Both the position numbers and the translations under genes were made by a program. The notes under the pieces were generated by a model. That model was not told where the DNA came from, ran no database searches, and saw nothing but the letters and a program-made list of their open reading frames with translations. From Rhodamnia argentea (taxonomy: Eukaryota > Streptophyta > Magnoliopsida > Myrtales > Myrtaceae), in the NCBI RefSeq assembly GCF_020921035.1, contig NC_063155.1:15271311-15335310 (forward strand): a stretch of 64,000 nt of DNA, in the 5' to 3' direction. The number at the start of each line of letters is the position of its first letter. The stretch's first letter is position 1. Below, in pieces: positions 49,054 to 61,418 of the stretch.

Positions 49054-49503
49054 CACAGTTGAACATCCAAGTCTTCTAGATCAATAAAATCATTTGGATC
49101 ATAACATCCATAGCCCTCTTGATTGCAGTGCGTGGCCTCCGCTCCCGAGTTTCCATCGGCGACTGCCGAGTCCTCCGGCGAATTCAAACAGAGTAAGGAA
49201 CTCATCTGAGTCAAACCCACAATGCTCGAGATCCGAGCACGTTGGGGTCCACGCCATTCCCAAACTTCCACCTCCGGGGGCATTAACTCCGCAACCGTCG
49301 AGATCGGAGCGTGCGGGGTTGGGCTCCACCGCCGAACTTCCATCGCCAGCGGCCCCGTTCTCCGGTGAAGTCATGACACTGCCATGATCGCCGTCGGTCG
49401 AGAGATGCGGACGCGCTAGGCATCGGCCTAATCTCTCGAAAATTGGATCTATCTCCTCCTCGGTCAGAACTTGAGAATCGCCCGCGCTGCCGCTGACCTT
49501 CAT
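49054..49503 (-). pseudogene. Acidic-protein fragment, copy 1, probably frameshifted
   Basis: From ATG 49503 the frame reads DSQVLTEEEIDPIFERL, then SPENGAAGDGSSAVEP and two related units SDLDGCG and SDLEHCG, and runs on to a Trp/Arg-rich tail. Near 49190 the more protein-like reading switches frame to SPEDSAVADGNSGAEA, a diverged repeat of the earlier unit, and ends DLEDLDVQL with a stop at 49054-49056. The unit therefore occurs twice in different frames, which suggests a one-base change. I do not recognise the protein. A second copy lies at 55603-55858. Confidence 0.5.
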
Positions 49504-50684
49504 GGTGAGCCAAATTTTCTACATGGTGAGCCTTTGCTTTTCTTCCCCCTACTCCCGTTTTCTTCTGGGCTTTTTTTTTAAAAGAAAGGGGGGGTCTCAT
49601 CTGAATCTTCTGCATATTTTGCCGATAGATCTTTTTGAGTTTCACTTTGCCCCAAGGCACTTTGCTCATTTGTCGGATGATCGGGTTATAAGAAATGAAT
49701 TCACCGCTCAAATTGGGTTAAGCAATGGATTAAGTGTGTATGGTACATGAAGCAAATGCTCTTTGTCATATCTAAGGCACTTGAACTAACATAGAATTCT
49801 CATGTAATAAATACACTTGAAGATTGATGCAAGTGAAAGCAAGAAAATTCTAGTCATTCTCTGAACTTTTCATGAATTGCCCCAATGTAGGGTTATTCCT
49901 GACTGGGGTATGAAATGAAACCACCGTTCAAAGGTGTTTAGCAAATGACAACCTGTAGTGTTTGGATAGAGGAAATGAATGCCTCATATCATCTTGATCG
50001 TCATACTTTTCGCGAGATAACCCTTTACCTTGTGAGCATGGAAATTCTCACTCGCTCACTTGGGGATTAGAAATGCGGGACGTGTATGGAAATGGCTTGC
50101 CTTTCGTCATCCCGAGATTTTCTCATTCAGTATGATCATTTGGACCACAAAGATTGATTGATTTAAATTATCTCCCAATGAAGATTTGCAATACAGACAA
50201 AAATTTGATAAAATGAAATTCATGAAATTCAATTTGATTTAAATTATTCACAATAAAAAAAAGAGTGCAAATCAAGTATATTCATATGTGAAAGAAATCT
50301 CAAGAAATGGGGAGACGTAAATGCGCATGAGATCAGTCAATCGAGGACTTGAGATGCTCTAGCTGTTCGGAGATGACCATATGTTTATCATGTGCTCCTG
50401 CAAGGAGGAAAAAGAGTGTCACATTGAGAATAACATAAGATAGAGAAAGAGATACTTCCCTTCCCAAGTCGGAGTTTGCTGTCGATTTGCCCCATTTTCT
50501 ATCAGAATGGATCATGTCCAATGATCGTGGCATTGCCATGAAGGGGGATTGGAAGTGCCCCCCGAATGTGCCTCAAGTTGGGAGTTCATGATAATTGCTT
50601 CTTCCGTTGATCTTGCGAGGAGGAAAATGGGACATTATTTTTTAGGAATGATCAAACTTGGTGAGAGATACGTTCCTCTAAAGA
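49504..50684. other. Spacer between the fragment and the retroelement
   Basis: No gene recognised. No second LTR or polypurine tract was found here, so the retroelement to the right has no visible 3' end. Confidence 0.4.
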
Positions 50685-51873
50685 TTAGGATGCATGTCGG
50701 GACATGGTCCAATGATTAAGCTTCGACTGTCTAATGGCCGGATACATGGTTTGCTGCCTGCCCCTTGGAAATTCCTGAAACATGTTGATAAGTCCGCTGA
50801 TTTTGTTGACCGGAGCTGGCTTGCTGTTGAGCGCAAACCGCTTTCCAGGATTTTGAGCCTCAGCTTTTTGGGCATAGACCATGTTCACCTCAGCTGTCGG
50901 TTCTTTCTTTCCCGGATGACGCTTGCTTGCTGAACTAGTATCACCGAGCCATCCCTTCTTCATAGCAATCTCAATATCTTCACCCATTATAACGAGTTGA
51001 CTGAAAGATTGGGCTGCGGTTCCTACCAATCGTGATCTCATAGCTTGGGGAAGAGTAGACACAAATAGCATCATTAGCTCACGCTCCGGAGGCTCAGGCC
51101 TTAGTTGAGATGCGATATTCCTCCATCTAGTGGCATACTGCTTGAGATTCTCTCCCTTTTTCATCTCGGCTTGCTCGAGGTCTTCCCCGGAAACAGTAAT
51201 ATCCAGGTTGAATCCGAAATGCTTGACAAAAGCATTGGCCGCCTCTTCCCAGTTCTCCATCCGGTTAATTTTAAAGTCAATGTACCATCTCATTGCTGCA
51301 TCCTTGAGACCGGCTTGAAAAGTTTGGACCATGAAGGGGCCATTGGATATGTACTTATACATCAATGATCGGTACATCCGAATATCTTTGGATAGGGTTG
51401 GAGGTACCCTCATACTTCTCAAAATCCGGCATTTTGAACTTTTCTGGCACTTGCACCTTAGCATAAATGGAGAAGTCAATGGGAGGCAGGTGGTGTGAGC
51501 CCTCTACCTCGCGAAGCCTCCGATCAAGCTTGGCCAATAGCTTTGCACTTTCATCATTTGATGGTTCAGCCACGGGAATCTGGGAAGTATTGATCATAGG
51601 GGGTGTGGTCACATTAGGTGCAATGGCATTAGTTCCAGTCATGATAAAATTCTCGAAGGGTAACGTCTCGTTGGCGTCCACTTCCACAGCTTTATCAGAA
51701 CGAAGGCCTTGACGCACCGGCGGAACCATCTCCAGTTGGGAACTTGAACTGGATTGTTGCTTCTGTTGGGCTTTGAACATGTCCATCAGCAAGGACATTT
51801 GTTCGGTTAGTCCTTTCATTTGTTCCTTCACTTTTTCTTCAACAAGCGCCGCAATTTCAGCTTTGTCGGCCAT
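50685..51873 (-). pseudogene. Ty3/gypsy gag, frameshifted and truncated
   Basis: From ATG 51873 the first frame gives a coiled-coil-like start (ALVEEKVKEQMKGL), then VPEKFKMPDFEKYEGTSNPI, the typical start of the capsid-like region of plant Tat/Ogre-type elements. Near 51400 the frame breaks and continues in another frame as MYKYISNGPFMVQTFQ, AAMRWYIDF and GENLKQYATRWRNIASQL. The frame ends at 50685. No zinc knuckle, protease, reverse transcriptase or integrase is visible. Confidence 0.85.
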
Positions 51874-52929
51874 CTTCTTTGTCCTAGACCGTGTGCCGTA
51901 GGGTTCTCGTGGAGGATCCGTAACAACCTTAATCCCTTGAAATGGTAAACATATGAATAAGTACACTTGATGAGAATAGTAGGTCAATCCATGACATGTG
52001 CCTAGACTCTTTCCATTTGAGTGCAACAGGTGAGCAAGGTGAAAGTGTAAACACGACACCAATGCTCCATTTCGGAAAACTCTCGGTTTCGTCCAAAATT
52101 GCTGAAATCGAGATTGATTTGTTCTCATAAAAAAATGCACTGATTCAAATTTTTTTTTTTTTGGGTGATAGATTAGAATCTTGGAAATGTTTTTCATGAA
52201 GACTTTGTGGGCCAATTCGAATGACAGAATTTTTTAAGGAAGACCAATAATGTAAACAGTATCAAGAATACTCCAATGATCCATAAAAATATTGAATAAA
52301 TTAACCTAGATCATGGACCGACCCAAATAGTACACGAGGATAAGTAATTTGCACGAAAAGGATCAGAAAGCTTACCCACCAACATTATGACATTACACGG
52401 ACATGCGCGTGACAGGTGTCGTGTGTGTGCCCTTTTTATGATTTTTTTTTTTTGAAAAAGTTCGAAATCTTAAAGACAAACCGTACCAAATTAGATTGGT
52501 CAATGCTCAGCCTTTAAGAATTTCATTTAGGTCGAGGGTCCATTCCATGCTATGAGATTATAGCCAGGTTGGGTGATCCTCCGTACCAAAGCTCGGGATC
52601 AAAGATGGGGTCACCTATTCCTCGTGATCGAGGCTAAGGAGATTCCCAATCTTGATACCATCCTAAATTTTACTAAGGTTTTGAAAATTGTGTAGTGCAA
52701 ACAAATAAAAATTCATGCACAAGAGTTTATGATTCCCAAGATATTAAATTACAATATGACACAGCTATCAATTATCCAAAACAAAGGCAGATAATCAGAA
52801 AATCAATATAACAATTAACACCCAAAGAAAAAAAAACGAACAAATTACAAATCCAAATCATCAATCAAGGAGAATCAACATGAAAATCACTTAGGCTTAA
52901 GTCCACCAGAATTTTTTCAAAAAAATTAC

Positions 52930-52948
52930 GTCCCCAGCGGAGTCGCCA
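52930..52948 (-). other. Primer-binding-site-like sequence
   Basis: On the minus strand this reads TGGCGACTCCGCTGGGGAC, a sequence I know from just after the 5' LTR of many plant gypsy elements. Its place between the LTR and the gag leader fits. Confidence 0.65.
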
Positions 52949-52950
52949 AG

Positions 52951-55602
52951 TCGTCGCGACCTAAAAATTATTTTTTTTTTAGGTTAACGGATTATTAGGT
53001 TAATTAGATTAACTAACCTAATTCGGACTCTCCCAAGTCCTACCGAATCGCAACTTAGGTTTAATTACACGCCAAGATTTTAAATTAGAGCCGCCACTAA
53101 TCTTTTATGGTAGGTAGATTAGAAACCTAAATAAAGTATTCGGGAGAAAATACTTTATTTCATACGAACCGGAGATTAAATGGATTCGGGGACTTGGTTA
53201 CATTAACTTTTCAATTAATGCCCTTTCGGTACCTGATTTTCATGAAAAATCCTTAGTTTGATGATTTGAATTAATTTTTTTTTGGGGGTTTTCTTTTATT
53301 AAATGCAATGCTAATGCAATTTACATATATGACATGTGAGATGTAATGACATAGCAAAAATATGTGACATGGCATAATGACGTGGCAAATATGCATGACA
53401 AGGAAAATATAATAATGCAAACTAAACTATAATGCTATGCAACGTGGATGGTATTTTTTGGTATATTTTTGTGTATTTTCGGATTCATGAAAAAATAAAG
53501 GTAAAAATTACCCTAACGTGAAGTAACATCTAATTTAACTTAAGAAATTGATTTCTCAAAGTTCTAATTTTATTAGACATTATTTTCATGCAAAAAGTGA
53601 AGAGAAATGTGATTTAGCTTAAGAAAACGTGACATTTTTTTTTTTTGGGATTTTTTAGGAATTTATTTAAACTATGAAAACAATGAAATTTGAACAAAAA
53701 TAAACAATATTGCCCATAAAACACCTTTAAATCCGAAATTCCGATTTTTATTCACAACATCCCCCGAGATTAGGGTTAGCAAGTGAATATATTATAGAAT
53801 TACCGTTGTCCCTATATACATAGGGCAAACCTTGAAATTCTATTTAGGAATTAGCGATCCGCTCCTCGAGATCGAGGATTTGATATCTAATTCACACGTA
53901 CGGGCACGATCGTACTTCGAGATCGAAGTTATATGTTGCCTTTAATGTACGTTTTCCGAGGGACAAGACACAATTGGGGAGCATGTGTTATGGGCAAGTT
54001 TGTTTAAAGATGTGCAAACTTTATAACAGTAAAAAAAAAAAGCACGACAAAAATAAAATAAAAATAAGTCCATTAAGTATGAATTTCGAAAACTCCATGG
54101 GGGTGGCCGAAAATATGAGATTGGGGATCCACCTTTCCTCATCCAAAATCCAGTTTCAATTTGAGAAAATTTTCTTTAAGATTTGAAAATTTATTTTCTC
54201 AAAAGTAAACATCCAATTAAACTCCAATTTTATCTCCAGGATAAACAATCCAGTCCCATGATGTATCAAGATACGCAAGAACACTCAGTGAAGTATGCAA
54301 GTTAACCTATTGAGCAAGCAAATATTCAACGTAGAAAATTTTTACCTTGAAACAAATATCGGCCTTGTTAATCGAACTTTGCACAAAACTCGAATATCAA
54401 GCTCGAACTTTCGGATGGATCCGCTAAGGAACGTTGCGCACCTAAGGGGACTTGATGGAATGAATTCGCGACAGCCAATTCACTCCTTCGTCGGCACCGA
54501 ACAGCAGCAGATCGGTTGAACAGCGAGCAAATCGAGCTCGTATTGCTCCGAAAATCAACACACGTCCAAGCTGTGAAATCGCCAAAAAAAAAACTGCACC
54601 TTTTGACTGATTTTGCAACGAAAGCAAGCCCCAAACTACCAGGGAAGTCTAGCACAAAGTAGCAGATGGGTTAGATGTCGATTTCAAAATAAAACGGGGC
54701 TGAAATAGACTGCAACAGTGGCTAAACAGAGGGCTGGTCGCGTGCGCCTCCGAGCTGGACAGCGGACGGATTGGTGGCGCTTCGACGGTTGACCAGGTAG
54801 CGTCGGTTTACTGAGCAGCGGTGGGCAAATTGCCAGCGAGTACTAGCACAAACGAGGGCTGTTGTGCGTCCAGGAGAGCTACGGGTATACTGCAATTTCC
54901 CATTGGGTTCATTGAACGAAGGTGAAGCAAAGTGGTGTCGCTTGAAATTTTTCAGAACGCTTCCTTCTCTTTCCCTTTATTTCTCACGAGTATTTCTGTG
55001 TATGAGCAGAATTTTTTTTTGCCGACCCCCGTTGAATGTGTCAACGTCCTTCTTTTATAGGCATGAGAAGATTGGACTCCAAGATAAAAATTGAATCTTC
55101 ACGCACGATTCCCTTCCAATTCCGTGCAGTGTAATCCTTCCTTGAAAAATAATCTTGCCTCTTTTTTTAAAAAAAGAATATACTCTTGCAATTAGAAAAT
55201 CTTACAAATTATATTCTCACCAACCCCCCAAACTTGACGATGTCTTGATCCCCTTTCCAGAGTTTTAATATGCTATTAGAGATGTTAAATTCATTAGCTA
55301 AGGCATTTAATCTCCAACAATTTTTTAAGGAATTTAAGTTTTGCTCAAACATGTACCTCTACTAGCAAAGAAAACGAGCATCTATCTATAATGAGTCCTT
55401 GGTGTCGGTCCGACCTACTCGCATCCATTAGATCCAACTGAGTTAAAAAAATTCAATTATGCCCATCTACCGCCGATCCGATGCATGATATGAAAACCGA
55501 GTTAATTATTTTTGGTAGGAACTAAAGTTTAATTCCTATTTTTTTATTTTTTTATTTTAAAATAAATGACTAACAAGATCAGTCAAAATTTAGGTGTCAA
55601 CA
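52951..55602 (-). repeat. Long terminal repeat, about 2.65 kb
   Basis: The outer end on the minus strand is 'tgttgacacctaaattttga', a common plant gypsy LTR start beginning with TG. The inner end is placed just before the primer-binding-like site. The sequence is AT-rich, and the frames inside show no recognisable protein. The inner boundary is approximate. Confidence 0.6.
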
Positions 55603-55858
55603 GGCTCCACCTTTGAACTTCCATCGCCAGCGGCCCCGTTCTCCGGCGAAGTCATGACACTACCCCGATCATTGTCGGTCGAGAGATGCGGATGCATTGG
55701 GCATCGGCTTAATCTCTCGAAAATTGGATCTATCTCCTCCTCGGTCAGAACTTGAGAATCGCCCGCGTTGTCGCCGACCTTCACTTGCACATCCTCCCGT
55801 AAAGCTTTCAACTTTTGGCACACACAATCATGGATGGCTTCATACTTCCAGATGAAGT
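55603..55858 (-). pseudogene. Acidic-protein fragment, copy 2, cut by the LTR
   Basis: On the minus strand the frame reads YFIWKYEAIHDCVCQKLKAL, then DSQVLTEEEIDPIFERL and SPENGAAGDGSSKVEP, and stops exactly where the LTR begins. The part from DSQVL on is nearly identical to copy 1. The upstream part (WKYEAIHDC...) is missing from copy 1, which diverges at its ATG. Copy 2 therefore shows more of the parent gene's 5' side. Confidence 0.55.
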
Positions 55859-55894
55859 ACTTGAAGGGATGTATCGTAAATCAATTCGTAACGA

Positions 55895-56420
55895 TCACAA
55901 AGAAGGTACCGTAAACCGATTCGGAATGATCACAAAGAAGTTAATAAAAGAAAATTAGACGAAGAAAATTAGACGACGCACGGTTTATCCAGGTGGATAA
56001 ACACTCTAGAATAGGGCTACGTCCCGCAAAGAGCTCATAATCGCCCAAAAACGAGTAAATATATATGTCCAAAACCTAAACTTATCCGAAACCCTTTAAT
56101 CCCTTAACAAATGGACAAACTTAAACAAAAGTCCAAAACCGTTATTGTTTCCAGAGCGCCGCCCTCAAACCCCCACTCACCGACTAGCGGGATAGCCGTT
56201 CATTCACCGGAGAGCGAAACCCTCGCCTGTCGATCAGACAGCAGGACATTCTTGTTGGGACGCCGCCCCCGAATCCCCATATTAGATTCATATATCGTCG
56301 GATCATACTTTAATTTTTCTAGACTCACGTGAGCATGCCCAATGTAAGAAACAAAGATTCGAGAGGGACAATATCTAATCATAACGGCGCTTTTACAATT
56401 GAAAACCACAAACTACGCAC
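55895..56420. repeat. Dispersed repeat pair, left copy
   Basis: It shares ordered blocks with 58665-59110: 'tagaatagggctacgtc' plus 'gcaaagag'; 'ccaaaacc...aaacttatcc'; 'caaacttaaacaaaa' with 'cctaaaacc'-like sequence; 'atactttaatttttctagac'; and 'aatgtaagaaa'. It looks like a remnant of a retroelement end. Non-coding. Confidence 0.55.
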
Positions 56421-56894
56421 GAACACGTGTCCTACACCGGCACTTGTCTACCACGCACGTAGACACGTTCAACTAGTGGGACACGGCCCGACTGGCATGT
56501 CCCAGAAGTGACTTGGGAGAATCTAATATTTTGAAATCAAAATCTGCCCACATTCCATGGGCTTTCCTGATGGCCCATCGGCCCGTCCAGGTACATAATT
56601 CACTCAAGCCACTGAGCCGTCAGTTTATGGATGTTTTCCCTCTCTTACTGGAGTTATTGGCCAATGTGGGACACAGAAGTAAACAAAAATGGAGAGATTG
56701 TGCTGGTTACATGACAGAGGTCGACCGGGTGGCTATGCACGAAAGGTTGAATATTTGCGCTCAAACGACGATATTGCTTGTAGCAAAAACTCGGATCTCC
56801 TTGGGGTCATAACATTAAAACCCTTGTCCTAAGAACATGAAGATTCAGATCGATTTTCGTTTAAGAATTCTTCTCGCTGAGAGAGTTTTCTGAC

Positions 56895-57227
56895 CTGAGA
56901 AGCAAGAAGAACAGCATCTCTATGGAGGTAGAGAGCGAAGTGGCTGGTGAGGTTGAAGCTCCCAGTCAGCCATCTTCCTGGTGGGAAAGCGAGCTGAGAG
57001 CCACCCTTGGCCTCGAACTGGCTCAAGTAATTAACGGCAGCCTGATGAAAAGCCATGGTGTTCAGTCCGATCCCATCTTCAACTCCTCCGAACTCTGTCA
57101 TCGAGGCACTCTATGCTCTGCAACTTATGGCGCTGTAGCAGATCATCTCCAGGTGTCCTTTTCTCCTGCTCTCAGCTCCAACGGCCAACATCATCACCAC
57201 AAGAATCACAGGCACCAGTGCTCTCAT
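56895..57227 (-). pseudogene. Polygalacturonase (GH28) first exon with a nonsense codon
   Basis: From ATG 57227 it reads a signal-peptide-like start (RALVPVILVVMMLAV) followed by basic residues, then a TAG at codon 39 (57111-57113). The frame resumes as MTEFGGVEDGIGLNTMAFHQ and FPPGRWLTGSFNLTSHFALY, the N-terminal part of plant pectin-degrading polygalacturonases, and ends at a good donor, 'ctcag|gtcag'. No following exon with the catalytic NTD, DD, GHG or RIK motifs lies downstream. Dead gene fragment. Confidence 0.85.
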
Positions 57228-58664
57228 TAGACCCTGAAATGCGTGACAGATCATGTTAGGCCCAAGAGTCGATCGGGGGGTTCTGGACCAAGAAACCGGA
57301 TTGCCGTAGATTTCTCTGTTTTGTGCCTTTTGGGATTTATGTTGAAGAAGATTGTCAGGGAGACAGAATTTGATACAAGATGGTTTGCCTCAACTTTTGA
57401 GCAGGGGTTATGCATCTTGGGTCGGCATAAACTCCTTTCTAAGTGCAGAGGATGAACATGTTGGCATAAACTATTTTATACCTCCATAGAGAAATGAACA
57501 TTGTAAATCAGTCACCTCAGAAGCTATTGTGAACCCATCTGAGCTGGTCAGATACACTATTTTAGTGTAAATTTATTCTAGAGCTCTTCTTTATTATTTA
57601 TTTATTTGTGAAATAATAAATATTATAATTTATCATGTATATATAAAAATATACATTTAATATATAACATATCCCAGTGTGTTTAATTTCTCTACTTTTT
57701 TAAAAATCATGTGTCGGTGTGTCGTGTCGTGTCGGGTCTTGTGTCCCATGTCGTATTGGTGCTACATAGCCTTGAGGCCTTTGATCGATAAGCTCCGGTC
57801 CAGCCGGTGTGGCACGTGTCGTCTGCATGCGGAGGAGGATGGAGGGTGGGGTGGGGGGCGATCGTGCCAGCTGTTCTCGTGGCCCACGGAACATCGGCAT
57901 CGTCACCGTTCTTGCAATCTCCCATTGTGGAACAGATTGAGGGAGATCGATGATGGATTGGATTGGATTGGATTGGAGGTGTCTCACTCGTTTCTTTCTT
58001 CTGCTCCGCGATCTCTGCCATTCATTTAAGACAAAATATTTTGTGATGATAAACGATTATTTTCATGATAAATTCGACTTGCTCAGTTTCTTCTTTTTTT
58101 TTTTTTAAGGACAAAAAGAAATTCCCCAGTTTTATAGAAGGAAATGAAAGCTAGTTAAAAAAAAAAAAAAAAAAAGCCGTCCCTATCTGGCGAAGCTAAG
58201 CTAACTTGAGCGTTCTTAAATAAAATATCGAAATTTAGGGATGAAATTGTAAAATGTGTCGAAATATATTCAAATGACTCGAAAATGCTGCTTCCTTTTT
58301 CGGGGCCATAATCTCTTAGTGACGATAAACGATTTTTGGTATTTTTTCTGCTGAAAAAAATAAAAAGGTTACAAAATATTTTCCCAAAATCGTATTGTAT
58401 TGCCGAAAAATTAGACGTATGCAAAATTATTCCATTATCAACAAAATTGTTAAATAATAAATTTAAGTACTACTAACAAAAACATATCTGTTGACTAATT
58501 TTTCTAAACAATACAAAAAATCAAAGTTATCAAAATATTTTATAAATTATTTTCCTTTTCATCATGCGAATGCTCTTCGAGTTTATAAACCCAAGAGAAT
58601 GAAGATATATGAGAAAATACCTTAGACCCCATTGCTCCACCTCATGGCAAATCTTGATGGGTTA
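57228..58664. other. Spacer with no recognised gene
   Basis: Short repeats only: 'gtgtcgtgtcgtgtcgg' at 57720-57737, four units of 'attgg' at 57957-57976, and an A-run at 58157-58175. Frames around 57700-58020 on both strands are shadows of one GC-rich patch. Confidence 0.4.
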
Positions 58665-59110
58665 TATCCTAAATCGAATTAGAACAATCACACAGAAAAT
58701 AGAAAAAAAAAATTATAGCACATGATTTTTACCCGCATTCACTATAGAATAGGGCTACGTCATGCGAAGAGATTCTACTATGATTTTAGGTTTACAACCA
58801 CAAGCGCTCATTACAATGATATCTGATATAAGTATAATATATATGACTTAAAATGGGCCCAAAGCCCAAGTTTATCCCAATCCTTTTGACCCCACAATAA
58901 ACATGCCAACTTAAAAAACAAGCCTAAAACCCGATGTTGTTTAGGAGCTGCTGCTCCGAGCCCCCTTCAACTGTTTGGGCAGCGGGACCCTCGACATTCC
59001 ATGCACCGAGGTCACATGTTGTCGGTTTATACTTCGATTTTCCTAAGCTCATGTAGGCGTACCCGGTATAAGAAATAAGGGTCATCGAAATATTCGCCAA
59101 CTCCAACAAA
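58665..59110. repeat. Dispersed repeat pair, right copy
   Basis: See the left copy at 55895-56420. Blocks are in the same order and orientation, about 2.7 kb apart, with the polygalacturonase exon between them. The copies are well diverged, so they are old. Confidence 0.55.
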
Positions 59111-59339
59111 TCCAAGAAGGATATTACTTGTATTTTACGAATTGCAGAAATAGTAATCATTGAAAAATGGAAATATCCATATATTCGCGTCTAGTGGTAA
59201 AGGAATCGTCCATTTTCAGTTCAATTCTTCATTTGTGAGCAGAAGCTATGAAAGGCTTGTGTTGCATTGCCTAGTTGTACTATTCCTATTGCCAAATTTT
59301 CAAGCTATTAGCATCTTGTTGGGACTGCATTGACGTCAC

Positions 59340-59820
59340 CAACCTAGGCTAGTGAGGCTGTTCTTGCCCGATCGGGCATGGGCCACCCTCGCCAGGCTAG
59401 CGAGGGTCGTCTTGCCAGGCTTGCGAGTACGACTCTCACTCGATCCGGCAAGGGTAGTCCTCCCGAGCATCCCTCGTTCAAGGCCAACCAGGCCCGGCAA
59501 CAGCTAATGGAGGGAAAGCGAAGAAAAGAAGACAAAAGGGAAAAAAGATAAAAAGAAAAAGCAAAAGAAAAGAAAAGAAAAGAAAAGAAAAGAATTAATA
59601 AATAGTTTGAAAACATTGAACTATTGTTGAAATTGTCTTCGTCAACGCCGACCGGGCCACGTACTATGTCTAGTGTCCACATCAGCAGTTTCAAAATTGA
59701 TCGAATGAACTCAATTGACAGAATGTGAAAATGTTTAGGATTCAATGGCATAATTAAAATGTTTAAGATTGAATTAGCAAAATTGCAATAAGTTTAAGAC
59801 TTTTTAGACATTTTTCTGAA
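59340..59820. repeat. Partial foldback element with GC-rich core
   Basis: The core (59345-59510) repeats 'gccaggctagcgagggtcg'-like sequence, similar in style to the cores of the Mutator-like elements at 25-27 kb. The right arm (59690-59820) has 'aaaatgtttaggattcaatg' and 'aaaatgtttaagattgaatt', the reverse complement of arm phrases in repeat G. No left arm is visible. Confidence 0.5.
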
Positions 59821-61418
59821 GTAAACTTCGATTTTGAGTGGACCTAATGTTATTATTCGTTTCGGTTGAGGGCCACCGGCGTCGGTATGATCTTAAAATG
59901 CATTTGCCCTGACTCGAGATGGCATGATACTTCTTTACCGTCGCAACATCGGTCCAGACATATTATGGGGTTACAACGGTGGTGGGCTCGTCTTGAGGTA
60001 CACCACGAATTTTGTACATGCAATTTTTGGAGGATGTGTGATGGGGGCGAGCAAGTTGCAATTTGGTGTGGTTTGAAGGCTAACTCAAGTCTTACGATTT
60101 GATTGAAAAAAAAGAGAGTAAACCAAGTCAAACTTTAGGCAATAGTTTCTACTCACCAAAGCAATACAAAGAAAAAAGAAAGAAAGAAAGATAGATTTGC
60201 ATGATACCAAGATGAAATCACGTCCGGCAATAAAAGTTCGATTTTTTTCCCATGCTGGCTCTCAAAATTCGAGGCTGCTCGGTAAAATCTAATAATGAAA
60301 AATTTAAATATTATAGAGCTGAATTTTGAGTGTGGAATGTTGTAAGTGCTTGAATATATAAGTAAAGGGAAATGTTTTCATGATATTCTGACAATCTTGT
60401 CGGTTATTTCTGACTATAGATCTACACACCATCACCGTAAGTTTTGCATAAAACACTCATTAATTCGAAAATCGTGGAATCGAAATAATAACAAGATCTT
60501 GTCGACTGTTAGGATAGCAGCTCCCTAAGTAAAATATGATTAACATCATCTACCGGGTCTTAAATTCCACATTTTGAATTTTTTTTCCAAAATCAAGATT
60601 TTTCAAAAGATGGTCAACTTGTTTTCTATTGAAAGTCGAGGGATCTTCCATTAGCCCGAACACCACATGCTAAGGTCCTACTTGAGGTTCTACTAGCCAC
60701 AGCTTATCTTAAAATTTGAGGCGGAAGATACCTATGTTTGGCAACTATGCAGCTCCTTTAAGCTACTTTGGCTAGTGTTTAAATCTGGCTTAATTACCTA
60801 AAAGACCCACATACATAATATACTCATGGGTTTTCCAATTCTTGTGTCAATCTGGAGGTACTTATGAAATTACTTCACGAACTACTCAAAAACTCGGTCA
60901 GATTTTACGTTGATATTTGAACAGATTCTGAATAGAATTAGATCATTTCATCTCAAATTTCGAGTCCCTTGATCGCGATTTGCCACTATGATTATATATT
61001 TTTGTTTTGCCGAAGCTGCATCTTTCCATATGCACATCTGATTTAAGTTTGCTAATTCGCCAGATCTTGTTCAAGGACAGGATAGAGACTAACAAAAGCC
61101 ATGTTTTATTTTGTTTGATTAGTTAGACAGGTTGGAGCAGGTATGTCATTTATGTATTGGATAGATCATACAAAAAGACAAACTTTGTAAGGAAGCCCTA
61201 AAGTTAACTTCCCTAGCACAAGGTGGTAATATCTCGAACCCTTTTTTGGCGGCTCAAATCCCGTTTTATTCAATAAAATGGGTACAAAAAGATCACAAGC
61301 GTGGGGTTCTTGAGACCAACAAAGATAGGAGTACAATGGAAATTGCAATGTCAAACTTGATTTTATTTGAAGGCCAAAGCAAACTTGAATTGAAATGTGA
61401 GTAGTTTTTACAAGGAGA
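59821..61418. other. Spacer downstream of the germin-like gene
   Basis: No gene recognised. The part just below 61419 should be the 3' UTR of the germin-like gene. Confidence 0.45.

Larger units (their letters stand above)
50685..55602 (-). mobile_element. Truncated Ty3/gypsy (Tat-like) LTR retrotransposon
   Basis: Reading on the minus strand: a long LTR (about 55602 to 52951), a primer-binding-like site, a leader of about 1 kb (52929-51874), and a broken gag. The rest of the element and the second LTR are missing. Long LTRs and this gag type are usual in the Tat/Ogre group. Confidence 0.75.

Noticed and set aside
53000-55590. Long direct repeats or arrays that might be a CRISPR-like or satellite array
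   Set aside because: The region is AT-rich LTR sequence without regular spacing; CRISPR arrays are not expected in plant nuclear DNA.
57679-58029. Overlapping frames on both strands around 57.7-58.0 kb
   Set aside because: All are short, start without support and resemble no family; they come from one GC-rich patch.
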